A DNA stretch of 59,228 nucleotides from an uncultured Clostridia bacterium (GTDB lineage Bacteria; Bacillota; Clostridia; TANB77; CAG-508): assembly GCA_944390395.1 (NCBI GenBank), contig CALXPY010000003.1:1-59228 (forward strand). Direction: 5' to 3'. The notes beneath the pieces were generated by a model, which was not told where the DNA came from, ran no database searches, and saw only the letters and a list, made by a program, of their open reading frames with translations. A program made the position numbers and the translations under genes. Positions 1 to 8,262 of this stretch are shown piece after piece (within the stretch, counting starts at the first letter, position 1; every line of letters begins with the position of its first letter).

Positions 1-76
1 ATTCTGTCCGTTCGACTTGCATGTCTTATGTGCGCCGCCAGCGTTTATCCTGAGCCAGGATCAAACTCTCATATTA
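1..76 (-). rRNA. rrs: 16S rRNA, 5' end only (partial)
   Basis: The reverse complement begins with the near-universal 16S start: GAGTTTGATCCTGGCTCAG, followed by the AACGCTGGCGGCG block and CATGCAAGTCGAACG. The first base, near 76, is set by aligning GAGTTTGATC with E. coli position 9. The gene leaves the window on the left, so 23S, 5S and spacer tRNAs cannot be seen. Two promoters lie upstream (to the right). Confidence 0.97.
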
Positions 77-205
77 TTTATTTTGAGTTTCTTTCGACTC
101 ATTATTTTTCTGGTCCGTTTTTTTATTGATAGTTTTCTCTATCTTCTTATTGGTTATTTCCTCAAAGGTTTATTGTTTACTTTTCAATGTACTTTTTTTC
201 TTTTT

Positions 206-224
206 GTTCTCACTTCGTGAGAAC
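206..224. other. rRNA leader hairpin
   Basis: An 8-bp perfect stem GTTCTCAC/GTGAGAAC with a TTC triloop lies just downstream of the proximal rRNA promoter and inside the pre-rRNA leader. It resembles the small hairpins of rrn leaders that take part in antitermination or processing, but the role is inference. The apex CTTCG recurs in other hairpins of the window. Confidence 0.6.
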
Positions 225-231
225 GTATCTT

Positions 232-260
232 ATTTTAACATCTTTAATATTAATTGTCAA
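232..260 (-). promoter_or_regulatory. rRNA promoter P2 (proximal)
   Basis: On the minus strand there is a consensus -35 TTGACA (255-260), a 17-nt spacer and a -10 TAAAAT (232-237). It points toward the 16S gene, with a leader of about 150 nt. Confidence 0.8.
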
Positions 261-430
261 CACTTTTTTAAAACTTTTTTTATTTTGTTTTTTTGTCTTA
301 TTTTTTTATTTATTTTCGCCCTAAAAAAGTGCAAAATAATAAATTAGTATTGCTGCATTTCTTCTTCTTTTCACACCTACTAATTTATATTTTTTTAATA
401 TTTTTTCTTCGGTTTGTTCTTACATTTATT

Positions 431-459
431 ATAATACCATATCCATTTTTCAAAGTCAA
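431..459 (-). promoter_or_regulatory. rRNA promoter P1 (distal)
   Basis: On the minus strand there is a -35 TTGACT (454-459), a 17-nt spacer and a -10 TATTAT (431-436). It stands in tandem with P2, as is usual for rrn operons. The remaining stretch 77-544 is very T-rich on the plus strand and holds no gene that I can support; the short open frames there are low-complexity Phe/Leu runs. Confidence 0.75.
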
Positions 460-544
460 TATCTTTTTCGTTTTTTTTTGACTTTTTTCTATAGTAATTT
501 CTTCCTGTCTTTATTCTACCATTTTATTATGTATAATATGAAAA

Positions 545-573
545 TTGACTTCCTTTTATAACTATGATATTAT
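545..573 (+). promoter_or_regulatory. rqcH promoter
   Basis: A -35 TTGACT (545-550), a 17-nt spacer and a -10 TATTAT (568-573) sit 31 bases before the rqcH start codon and are divergent from the rRNA promoters. Confidence 0.7.
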
Positions 574-604
574 TTTTCTAGTTTATGTTTTAGGAGGTGT
601 TATT

Positions 605-2278
605 ATGCCATTCGATGGCTTAATTATAAAAGCTATTGTCACTGAACTTAATACTTGCTTAATAAATGGGAAAGTAACTAAAATTTTTGAACCAAATAAA
701 AATGAGATAATATTAGGCATATATTCTAATGGTGTTAGATACGCAGTCAATCTTAATATATCTTCAAATTACTATTCAATTTATCTGACTACAAATAAAC
801 AAGTAAATCCTACTACAGCGCCTAATTTTTGTATGCTTTTGAGAAAATATTTAATTGGCAAAAAAATTTCTAAAATCTCTAGTGATAGTTTGGAGAGAAT
901 TGTTAATATTGAATTTATAGGATACAATGAATTAAATGATTTAACAACATTAAAATTGATAGTTGAATTGATGGGAAAACATAGTAATGTTATATTAGTT
1001 AATGAAAAAAATATTATTATAGACTCTCTTAGACATTTGGACTCTTCAACTAATTCTACTAGAGATATTTTACCTGCTCATTATTATACCTTACCAGAGT
1101 CAAAAAAATTAGATATTACCAAAGATATGAATGAGCTATATGACCAGTTAAAACATAAAGATTCAGATATCATAAATCTTTTTTCAAATAACTTTACAGG
1201 AATTAGCAAAACTTTTATTAGCAATCTATTAAACATATTAAATATAGATAATACATTTACTTTTGATAATTTTAAGAAAGTATATGAATATATAAATAAT
1301 CTAATAAATAATTTAAATTATTATGGATGTGGAGTCAATACAGGAAATGATTATACTATAATTTATAATAAGAAATCTAATAATCTAGATTTAAATTTTT
1401 TTTTGGATGATTATTACAATAGTAAAATATTAAATGATACATTTATATCTTATAGGAATAATATTTTAAAGTTGATATTAGAAAAAATCAAAAAATTATC
1501 TAAAAAGTTATCTGTTTTGAATACTAAGTTAGAAGAATGTGAAGATTCCGAAAAATATAGAATTTATGGAGAACTTTTAACTAATAACTTATATAGAATT
1601 AATTCTAGAAATGTGCATGAAGTTCATTTAGAAAATTATTATAATAATAATGAGTTATTAGAAATTTCATTGGATCCATCTATTTCTCCTGCAAATAATG
1701 CTAAAAAATACTTTAAAAAATACAATAAACTAAAAACAGCATTTCATATTGTAAGTTCACAAAAACAAGATATTGAGTCAGAAATAAATTATTTAGAAAC
1801 TATTGTGTACAGTGTAGAAGTTTCTAAAACAATTGAAGATTTAAATGAAGTTTATAATGAACTTATTCAAAGTGGCTTAATAAAAGAAAAAAGTAAAGTA
1901 GTTTCTAAAAATAATAAAGATTCTGAAGGAACTAAATTCTTAGAATTTAATATTGATGGTTTTAAAGTTCTTGTTGGTAAAAATAATAAGCAAAATGACT
2001 ATCTAACGAATAAAGTTGCTAATAGCGGAGATTTATGGTTCCATACTAAAGATATTCACGGTAGCCATGTTATACTAAAAATAGAAAATGGAGTTCAACC
2101 TTCTCAAGAAACTATTAATAAAGTAGCTACTCTAGCTGCTAAATATAGTAAGGCTAGTCATTCTTCCAATATTCCTGTTGATTATACATTCATTAGGTAT
2201 GTAAAAAGAATTACAAAATCTAAACCTGGAATGGTAAATTATACAAATTATAAAACTGTCAATGTCAATATTGATTAA
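605..2278 (+). CDS. rqcH: Rqc2 homolog RqcH (NFACT family, formerly fibronectin-binding protein FbpA)
   Basis: RqcH binds the obstructed 50S subunit and recruits tRNA-Ala to add C-terminal alanine tails that mark stalled nascent chains for degradation. The protein has 557 aa, the usual family length. An NFACT-N domain comes first, a helical coiled-coil middle (about 270-430) carries the subunit contacts, and an NFACT-R domain closes it with the motif DLWFHTKDIHGSHV near residue 475. The start at 605 is chosen because AGGAGGT lies 6 nt before it; an upstream in-frame TTG at 545 falls inside the -35 box. Oddity: the Asp-Arg pair at 97-98 known to matter for tRNA binding in B. subtilis RqcH reads Glu97-Arg98 here. 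It is a single-gene unit with its own promoter. Confidence 0.95.
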   Translation: MPFDGLIIKAIVTELNTCLINGKVTKIFEPNKNEIILGIYSNGVRYAVNLNISSNYYSIYLTTNKQVNPTTAPNFCMLLRKYLIGKKISKISSDSLERIVNIEFIGYNELNDLTTLKLIVELMGKHSNVILVNEKNIIIDSLRHLDSSTNSTRDILPAHYYTLPESKKLDITKDMNELYDQLKHKDSDIINLFSNNFTGISKTFISNLLNILNIDNTFTFDNFKKVYEYINNLINNLNYYGCGVNTGNDYTIIYNKKSNNLDLNFFLDDYYNSKILNDTFISYRNNILKLILEKIKKLSKKLSVLNTKLEECEDSEKYRIYGELLTNNLYRINSRNVHEVHLENYYNNNELLEISLDPSISPANNAKKYFKKYNKLKTAFHIVSSQKQDIESEINYLETIVYSVEVSKTIEDLNEVYNELIQSGLIKEKSKVVSKNNKDSEGTKFLEFNIDGFKVLVGKNNKQNDYLTNKVANSGDLWFHTKDIHGSHVILKIENGVQPSQETINKVATLAAKYSKASHSSNIPVDYTFIRYVKRITKSKPGMVNYTNYKTVNVNID

Positions 2279-2303
2279 GGACATTTCCTATATAATAAGA
2301 AAA

Positions 2304-2459
2304 GTATGCGTTAGCGAAAGCAAAGCTTTCGACGCATACATGTGCATATTCGCGAAGCGAAATGCACAGCCCAAGGTAACTTAACCTTGTTGCATAGTAA
2401 AAATCTTCGATTTTTACTATGCAATAACAGAGGTGGGTAAAAATTTACCCACCTCTGTT
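2304..2459. repeat. Array of five consecutive, unrelated hairpins
   Basis: Five inverted repeats sit head to tail with almost no spacing. H1 is 2304-2339 (7 bp outer, 7 bp inner stem, AAA loop). H2 is 2341-2368 (7+5 bp, GAA loop). H3 is 2372-2389 (6 bp). H4 is 2390-2424 (perfect 16 bp, TTC loop). H5 is 2426-2459 (perfect 16 bp). The stems differ in sequence. None is followed by a clear T-run on either strand, so a set of ordinary terminators is a poor explanation, although together they separate convergent rqcH and the 70-aa gene. Function unknown. Confidence 0.85.
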
Positions 2460-2463
2460 GAAC

Positions 2464-2676
2464 TTAGCAGCTTTGTTGATTAACAACTAACTGCTTTGTC
2501 CCGAGGACCATTTTGAGCCCTTCCGCGAAATCATCGCTTAATGTAGCTCTTGCTGTTGCAACTGTCACACAGTAGGTATCACCAACTTTGCTGCAACCTC
2601 TAAGTGTACAACTTCTCTGATGTAAATAAGCTCTTACAATTTCTTTCTCGTTTTCATTTAAATTCCGTACTGTCAT
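2464..2676 (-). CDS. Unknown 70-aa cysteine-containing protein
   Basis: I do not recognise the family. The 70-aa product has Cys at 23, 28, 36 and 70, the last being the C-terminal residue, an acidic helical N-terminus (residues 5-20) and an Ala/Thr/Val-rich middle. It has no signal peptide and no membrane segment. Evidence that it is a real gene: a consensus promoter (2736-2764), a good AAGGGGGA site 9 nt before the ATG, and a stop placed just before the hairpin array. By hand count 2461-2640 is about 42% GC, clearly above its neighbours, with many Arg and Ala codons rare elsewhere in the window, which suggests transfer or unusual selection. Intracellular location is inferred from the lack of export signals. 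Confidence 0.7.
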   Translation of the reverse strand: MTVRNLNENEKEIVRAYLHQRSCTLRGCSKVGDTYCVTVATARATLSDDFAEGLKMVLGTKQLVVNQQSC

Positions 2677-2735
2677 TACAAACAGTCCCCCTTAAAATAA
2701 TATTGTGTGTCATCACATTGGATAACATCAATTAT

Positions 2736-2764
2736 ATTATACCACTTTATTCAGGATTTTGCAA
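2736..2764 (-). promoter_or_regulatory. Promoter of the 70-aa orphan gene
   Basis: On the minus strand there is a -35 TTGCAA (2759-2764), a 17-nt spacer and a perfect -10 TATAAT (2736-2741). It lies between the end of the ctp gene and the orphan, giving a leader of about 50 nt. Confidence 0.75.
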
Positions 2765-2771
2765 ATTTATG

Positions 2772-3986
2772 CTAATTATTCCCACTTTTAAGAATTTCTA
2801 TTGCTTTTTGTAATTGAGTATCTTCTTCCTCTGTTATATCTGTTTTATGTTTTACTTCTTCTGGTAAATCTATTTCTTCGTCTGGATCTATACCAATTTT
2901 ATTTATTTTATTGTGATTTGGAGTAAAATATTCATTTGTTGTCATCTTCAATCCACTTCCATCAGTTAAAGGATAAACTTTTTGAATTACACCTTTTCCA
3001 TAAGTTGTTGTACCAACTAAAGTAGCTTTATTATTATCTTTTAATGCTCCTGCCATAATTTCTGAAGCACTTGCTGAATATTCATTAACCAAAAGTACTA
3101 TTGGCATATTTATAATTGGATCTTTTTCTGATTTTGTTACTTCTTCTGCCTCATTTTTATCTGTAGTAATTAATAATGTAGAGCCTTTATTAGTAATTAG
3201 TTCTAATATTGCAATAGCTTCATCAACTAATCCCCCACCATTATTTCTAATATCTATAATTAAGCTTTCTATACCTTGTTCTTCTAAGTTCTTATAATTT
3301 TCTTCAAATTCTTGCGCACATCCACCCTCAAAGTCAGATATAGAAATATATCCTATATTATCCTCTATAATTTTTGAGTCAATATGGCTAATTAATATTT
3401 TTCTTCTTTCAACTTCAATTTCTTGAGTTTGACCATTTCTTTTTATTTCTACCTTTACCTTTGTTCCTTCTGGTCCTTTTATTTTATTTGTCATTTCATC
3501 TATAGTGTCTCCATTATATTCTACTCCGTCCACCTTTGTAATTATATCACCAGGTAATAATCCTGCTTCTTCTGCTGGTGATCCTTCCATTGGCTTAATT
3601 ATGACTATTTCATTTGATTCTTTATATGCACTAATGTATATTCCAATTCCAACATAATTTCCTTCTGTCTCTTCCATTAAGTCTTCCATTTCTTTTTTTG
3701 TATAATATGTTGTATACTCATCTCCCAATCCGCTAACATATCCTTTTATAGCACTTTCTACCATTGCTTCATCGTCTATTTCTCCAATATACTCTTTTTC
3801 AAAAGCAGCTCTAAAATTCTGTAAAGTTTCTTCTAAACCTTCTAGGCTTGAATTTTTTTCTGCATACATTACTCCACCATTTTCAGATAAATATTTATAT
3901 GTACAAAATGATGTTATAACTGCTGTTATAGCAACGCATACAACTACTAACATTATAATATTATAAATTCTATTTTTATTTTCCAT
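2772..3986 (-). CDS. S41 family C-terminal processing peptidase (CtpA/CtpB-like)
   Basis: This is a membrane-anchored serine protease that cleaves substrates at C-terminal regions. It has 404 aa: an N-terminal membrane anchor (about 8-30), a PDZ domain (about 95-185, with SPAEEAGLLPGDII), and an S41 catalytic domain with the serine in SASASEIMAG and the lysine in TYGKGVIQ. The ATG at 3986 is chosen because GGAGG lies 5 nt before it; an upstream in-frame TTG at 3998 would put the ribosome site inside the gene. It is the last gene of the ftsE-ftsX-M23-M23-ctp series, a common arrangement in Firmicutes. In spore formers the paralog CtpB acts in sigmaK signalling, so a wall or a sporulation role is possible. 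Confidence 0.93.
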   Translation of the reverse strand: MENKNRIYNIIMLVVVCVAITAVITSFCTYKYLSENGGVMYAEKNSSLEGLEETLQNFRAAFEKEYIGEIDDEAMVESAIKGYVSGLGDEYTTYYTKKEMEDLMEETEGNYVGIGIYISAYKESNEIVIIKPMEGSPAEEAGLLPGDIITKVDGVEYNGDTIDEMTNKIKGPEGTKVKVEIKRNGQTQEIEVERRKILISHIDSKIIEDNIGYISISDFEGGCAQEFEENYKNLEEQGIESLIIDIRNNGGGLVDEAIAILELITNKGSTLLITTDKNEAEEVTKSEKDPIINMPIVLLVNEYSASASEIMAGALKDNNKATLVGTTTYGKGVIQKVYPLTDGSGLKMTTNEYFTPNHNKINKIGIDPDEEIDLPEEVKHKTDITEEEDTQLQKAIEILKSGNN

Positions 3987-4049
3987 TGTAACCTCCAATA
4001 TATTTATATTACATTAATCTAATATAAATTCATTCTCTTTTCAAATAAT

Positions 4050-4073
4050 CAAAGCAGGAATTTTTCCTGCTTT
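4050..4073 (-). terminator. Weak terminator or attenuator between M23 gene and ctp
   Basis: A 10-bp stem (4051-4060 with 4064-4073, core AGCAGGAA/TTCCTGCT) begins inside the stop codon of the upstream M23 gene. Only a short T-run follows on the minus strand, so partial read-through into ctp is likely. Confidence 0.45.
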
Positions 4074-5229
4074 ATTTAGGTTCATTTACAAATAATAGCG
4101 GATCCACAGTGTTTCCATTTACTCTTACTTCAAAATGCAAGTGCGGTCCTGTTGAATTTCCAGTAGAACCTGTTGCTAATATTACATCTCCTTTTTTTAC
4201 AGTGGCTCCTTTTTCAGTTAATACACTTTGTCCATGTGCATATACTGTTGTAATGCCATTACCATGATCTATCATTACACAATTTCCATAGCTTCCTAAT
4301 TCTCCTGCATGTGTAACGGTTCCATCCATCACAGCAATAACTGGTGCTCCATATCCTACATTTCCAATATCAATACCTTGGTGTAACTTAATTATACCTT
4401 GAATAGGGTGTTCTCTTGTTCCGTAATATGATGTAATCTGTGTTCCTGTCATAGCTACTGGCCATGGCATTGTTCCACCTGTATTTTGTATCTCCGCCGT
4501 TCCATAAGAAGAATTTGCTTTTATTTGTGATTCTATTAGAGCTGCTTCAATCTTATATTTTTGAATTTCATCATTGACTTTTTTTTCATCATCTGTAAGT
4601 TTTGCAATATATGCTTGTTGCATTGTTTTTGTATTTTTTAATATTATAGAAGTCTGCTCTGCTTTTGACTTTAATATTTTTAATTCTGCCTGCTCATTTT
4701 CTAATTTTTGTTTTGAATTTTCAATTATTTTCATTTGCTCTTCTACATCATCCATCAGTTTTGTATTATATTCTGTTAAATCTGCAAGCAAATGATATGT
4801 AGTAATAAATTCAGTTATTGATGTAGAAGATAATAAAACATCTAAATATGAAAGTTCTCCTAATTCATACATTACTACCAATTGTTCTTTTAATAATTGT
4901 TCTTTCTTTTCATAACTAGCAGTTACTAATTCCAAATTTTTAGTTGTCGTTTCTATTGAAGCTTCTAATTCTTCTAACTCTTTTCCCATTGATTCTACTT
5001 GATACTCATAATTAGAAATTTTATCATCTAATTTTTGAATTTCTATAACAGTATTTGTTAATTCTCCTTGTATGTATTCTAATTGGTCATTTGCTTCTTC
5101 TAATTTATTATCTACTTCTTCTTTTTGTTGATTTAAATCTAATTGAGCATTTTCGGCTCCATTAGAAAAAGAGCAGAAGGCTATTAATACGGTTATAATT
5201 AAGAACATAGATATTATCTTTCTCTTCAT
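4072..5229 (-). CDS. M23 (LytM) peptidoglycan hydrolase with coiled coil, EnvC-like
   Basis: This predicted zinc endopeptidase cleaves cross-linked peptidoglycan outside the membrane. The 385-aa protein has a signal peptide (1-25), a long coiled coil (about 28-235, rich in Glu/Lys/Leu heptads) and a C-terminal LytM domain (about 280-380). Zinc ligands are visible as HQGIDIG and GPHLHFEV. The coiled coil plus LytM architecture is that of EnvC and of FtsEX-controlled hydrolases, where the coil docks on the extracellular loop of FtsX. It lies directly after a paralog of the same design and downstream of ftsX, so control by FtsEX is inferred. The ribosome site GAGGAGA lies 10 nt before the ATG. 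Confidence 0.93.
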   Translation of the reverse strand: MKRKIISMFLIITVLIAFCSFSNGAENAQLDLNQQKEEVDNKLEEANDQLEYIQGELTNTVIEIQKLDDKISNYEYQVESMGKELEELEASIETTTKNLELVTASYEKKEQLLKEQLVVMYELGELSYLDVLLSSTSITEFITTYHLLADLTEYNTKLMDDVEEQMKIIENSKQKLENEQAELKILKSKAEQTSIILKNTKTMQQAYIAKLTDDEKKVNDEIQKYKIEAALIESQIKANSSYGTAEIQNTGGTMPWPVAMTGTQITSYYGTREHPIQGIIKLHQGIDIGNVGYGAPVIAVMDGTVTHAGELGSYGNCVMIDHGNGITTVYAHGQSVLTEKGATVKKGDVILATGSTGNSTGPHLHFEVRVNGNTVDPLLFVNEPK

Positions 5230-5285
5230 AGTTTTCTACTCTCCTCTTTTACAAGATTGTTTACATAATTTATTATAATATATTT

Positions 5286-6464
5286 TTAATAATAAATCAA
5301 GTTTGAAGGAACATCTACTAAACCACAATTTAGTGGATCCATTTCGTATGTATAATATGGTTGATATAATACTTCAAAATGTAAATGTGGTCCTGATCCT
5401 ATACCAGAATTACCACTTTTAGCAATTAGATCTCCTCTTTGCACATATTGTCCTTCATAAACATTACTGCTATCCAAATGTTGATATCTTGTATATAAAT
5501 CATCTGCATGTTTAATTAATACAAATAGTCCTCTTGCTCCTGTTTCCATTACGCTTAATACATATCCATCTGCAGAAGCATATACAGGAGTACCAATATC
5601 TACTCCAAGATCTATACCTCTATGGAAAGTACTTGCCCCTGCTGCTGGTGACTCTCTTGACCCATATCCAGATGTAACTATATTATAACCATAAGAGTTA
5701 GAAGAAAGTGGCCAGCCTAATACTCCATCAAAACTTCCATCATATATATCTCCAGCAGATTCTTGTTGTTTTCTTATTTCTTCATCTATTCTTTCTAGTT
5801 CTGCCTTATATTCTTCTATGTCTGCTTGTAAGCTTTTTTCTTCATCTGATAAGCTTTCTACCATATTTTCTTTTTCTGCCTTAGTTACCTGTAAACTAGC
5901 TTGTTTATTTTCAACTTCTTTTTTGGCAGAATTAAGTTCTTGCTTGTCCTCTTCTAATTCTTTTTTAGCCTTTTCTACTTCTGCACTTTCTGCTTCCAAA
6001 GAATCCAATAACTCATTGTCTGCTTCTGTTAAAGTTTGAACCATGTACATTCCAGATATAAAATCTGTTAAACTTTCAGATGATAATAATACATCTAAGA
6101 ATGTTATTTGTCCTTTTTCGTAAATAGTAACTAATTTTTCTTCTAGTTCCTTTTCATTCTTTTTATATTCTTCTTCTAGTCTTTCTAAATCTTTTTCTTT
6201 GTTTTCAATATTTTCTTCCAAATCACTAATTTGATTGTTTAAATCTTCTATTTCTGCTTCTGCCTGATAAATCGAATCTTCAAGATCAGAAATTTCACCT
6301 AGTACGCTATCCTTTTCTTCTTCTATTTGATCCTTTTTTTCTGTTGCTTCATCTATTTTATCTTGATACTCTTGTTGCTCTTCAGTTAGTGCTATAGCAG
6401 TTGTATAAAAAAGTGGTTGTAAAAGCACTAATACTAAAAAAATTGAAATAATTTTTTTCTTCAT
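5286..6464 (-). CDS. M23 (LytM) peptidoglycan hydrolase with coiled coil, EnvC-like (paralog)
   Basis: This 392-aa paralog of the next gene downstream has a signal peptide (1-25), a coiled coil (about 27-245, very Glu-rich) and a LytM domain (about 270-385). The catalytic motifs FHRGIDLGVD and GPHLHFEV keep all the zinc ligands, so it should be an active endopeptidase. It follows ftsX by 21 nt and is probably cotranscribed. Two hydrolases behind one ftsEX pair suggest either redundant or division-of-labour control of wall cutting. The two coiled coils differ more than the catalytic domains. Confidence 0.93.
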   Translation of the reverse strand: MKKKIISIFLVLVLLQPLFYTTAIALTEEQQEYQDKIDEATEKKDQIEEEKDSVLGEISDLEDSIYQAEAEIEDLNNQISDLEENIENKEKDLERLEEEYKKNEKELEEKLVTIYEKGQITFLDVLLSSESLTDFISGMYMVQTLTEADNELLDSLEAESAEVEKAKKELEEDKQELNSAKKEVENKQASLQVTKAEKENMVESLSDEEKSLQADIEEYKAELERIDEEIRKQQESAGDIYDGSFDGVLGWPLSSNSYGYNIVTSGYGSRESPAAGASTFHRGIDLGVDIGTPVYASADGYVLSVMETGARGLFVLIKHADDLYTRYQHLDSSNVYEGQYVQRGDLIAKSGNSGIGSGPHLHFEVLYQPYYTYEMDPLNCGLVDVPSNLIYY

Positions 6465-6485
6465 CAGCTTCTTCCTTTCTTCTCC

Positions 6486-7388
6486 TTATACTTCCAAATA
6501 TTTTTTCATAGATATTGCACTACCTATAGCACCAATGCCTATTCCTATAATTAAATAAACAACTAATAACCAATTAAATATATCTGAGAATGTTAATAAT
6601 TGAACTGGTAATTGTATACTTACAAATGCTATAGCTATTTTCTCTGCTACATAATTATATATTCCACCTAATATTAACAAAGAAAATAATGCTGAAGCAA
6701 TACCTATAATCATACCTTCTACCATGAAAGGCCATCTAATAAATCCATTTGTTGCACCAACATATTTCATAATAGAAATTTCTTTTCTTCTTGCATGTAC
6801 TGTAAGTTTTATTGTATTCATGATTATGAATATTGAAATTAAAATAAGAATAACAATTATTACACCTGATACCATTTTTATTCCGTCTGCTACTTTTATT
6901 AGTGTATCTATAGTTTTTGAGCTTACTTCTATAGTATCCACAATTTCATATTGACTAATATTATTTTGTACCTCATCAACTTTTGTTAAGTCTGTAAGAG
7001 TTACTACATAAGATAATGGAAATGGATTTGCATCTCCTTCATATCTACTTAGTAAAGATTGTCTTTCCTTAAACATACTTTTTACTTGTGCCAATGCATC
7101 CTCTTTACTTCTAAAAGTTACACTATTTACATAGTCCATGTCTCTAATTGCATTTCCAAGTTCTTCTACTTGTTGTTCTGTTGCATCATCTTTTAAAAAC
7201 ACTGCAATTCCCTGTTGATCTTCTATAGTTTGTACCATGTAATTTACGTTTTCACCAATTATAAAAAATATACCTAGAACAAACATAGTAGCACACATAA
7301 TTATAAATGATGCCATTGTCGATTTTTTATTTTTAAATATGTTTCTAAAACCTTCTCCTATTAAATAACCAAATATACTATATCTCAC
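6486..7388 (-). CDS. ftsX: Cell-division ABC transporter-like permease FtsX
   Basis: FtsX is the membrane half of the FtsEX complex, which does not transport but relays ATP hydrolysis to external wall hydrolases. The roughly 300-aa protein has a cytosolic N-terminus, a first membrane helix (about 30-52 from this start), an extracellular loop of about 110 residues and three C-terminal helices, ending in the FtsX core domain. The start is taken as GTG at 7388, with AAGGTGG 8 nt upstream and an 11-nt overlap with ftsE; an ATG at 7412 is the alternative (308 aa, weaker site). It is coupled translationally to ftsE. Confidence 0.93.
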   Translation of the reverse strand: MRYSIFGYLIGEGFRNIFKNKKSTMASFIIMCATMFVLGIFFIIGENVNYMVQTIEDQQGIAVFLKDDATEQQVEELGNAIRDMDYVNSVTFRSKEDALAQVKSMFKERQSLLSRYEGDANPFPLSYVVTLTDLTKVDEVQNNISQYEIVDTIEVSSKTIDTLIKVADGIKMVSGVIIVILILISIFIIMNTIKLTVHARRKEISIMKYVGATNGFIRWPFMVEGMIIGIASALFSLLILGGIYNYVAEKIAIAFVSIQLPVQLLTFSDIFNWLLVVYLIIGIGIGAIGSAISMKKYLEV

Positions 7389-8065
7389 CGTTATACCCAC
7401 CTTTTTTATCATCTCTTATTATGTTTCCTGATTCAATTTGAATAACCCTTTTTTTCATAGTATCTACAATATCTTTTGCGTGTGTTGCAACTACAACTGT
7501 GGTTCCTCTATTATTTATATCATTTAAAAGATTCATTATATCCCATGCAGTTTCCGGATCCAAATTTCCTGTTGGCTCATCTGCTATTAACATTGATGGA
7601 TTATTAACTAGCGCTCTTGCTAAAGCAACTCTTTGTTGTTCTCCTCCTGATAGCTCATTTGGATAAACTTTTGCTTTATTACTTAGTCCTACTAAAGATA
7701 ATACCATTGGTACTTGTCTTCTTATATGCTTTGGTGTTGCTCTTACTATGTACATAGCATAAGCTACATTATCATAAACTGTTTTGTCTGGTAAAAGTCT
7801 AAAATCTTGAAACACGATTCCCATGCTTCTTCTTAAAAATGGTACTCTTTTAGGTTTTAAAAAAGTAGTATCTTTTCCATTAATTATTATGTTTCCCTTA
7901 GTTGGCTCTTCTTCTTTTAATATTAATTTTATTAAAGTAGATTTTCCGTGATCCTGAACTACCTACTAAAAATGCAAATTCTCCTTTATCTATTTTAAAA
8001 TTTGCATTATGAACAGCTTCAGTACCTGTGTCATAAGTTTTACTTACATTTCTAAATTCAATCAT
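7378..8065 (-). pseudogene. ftsE: Cell-division ATPase FtsE, broken by a one-base insertion in Walker A
   Basis: FtsE is the ATPase partner of FtsX. Translation from ATG at 8065 (AAGGAG 8 nt upstream) gives a normal FtsE N-terminus up to SSGS, then the frame is lost. Removing one extra G at about 7948 (an extra C before GGA on the coding strand) restores the Walker A motif GSSGSGKST at 35-43 and a full 228-aa protein, the usual FtsE length. Later motifs are intact: Q-loop VFQDFRLLP, signature LSGGEQQR, Walker B LIADEPTGN and H-loop ATHAK. Because only one base is wrong and ftsX and the hydrolases are intact, a sequencing error is as likely as a real null allele. Confidence 0.9.
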
Positions 8066-8126
8066 CTCAATAACTCCTTATTTGTAATTAAGACATTTTT
8101 TATCTAATTTATATTAATTCCCATTA

Positions 8127-8155
8127 ATAATAACAATAAATAACTTTATTTGCAA
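8127..8155 (-). promoter_or_regulatory. Promoter of the ftsEX operon
   Basis: On the minus strand there is a -35 TTGCAA (8150-8155), a 17-nt spacer and a -10 TATTAT (8127-8132), about 60 bases before the ftsE start. Confidence 0.65.
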
Positions 8156-8169
8156 TACTTTTTTCTAAA

Positions 8170-8215
8170 AAAAACAGCATATTTTTAGCTTCTAGTTAGC
8201 TTTAATGCTGTTTTT
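8170..8215 (-). terminator. Rho-independent terminator after transketolase genes
   Basis: An 11-bp stem AAAAACAGCAT (8170-8180) pairs with ATGCTGTTTTT (8205-8215); an inner AGCT/AGCT pair and a run of T on the minus strand follow. It separates the transketolase operon from ftsE. Confidence 0.8.
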
Positions 8216-8262
8216 CTCTCTTTTTCGCTATTTTATAAAATTTACACAAAATTCACAAATTA

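Noticed and set aside
17..481. Three short Phe/Leu-rich plus-strand frames
   Set aside because: The first overlaps the 16S 5' end and all lie in the rRNA promoter and leader; composition explains them.
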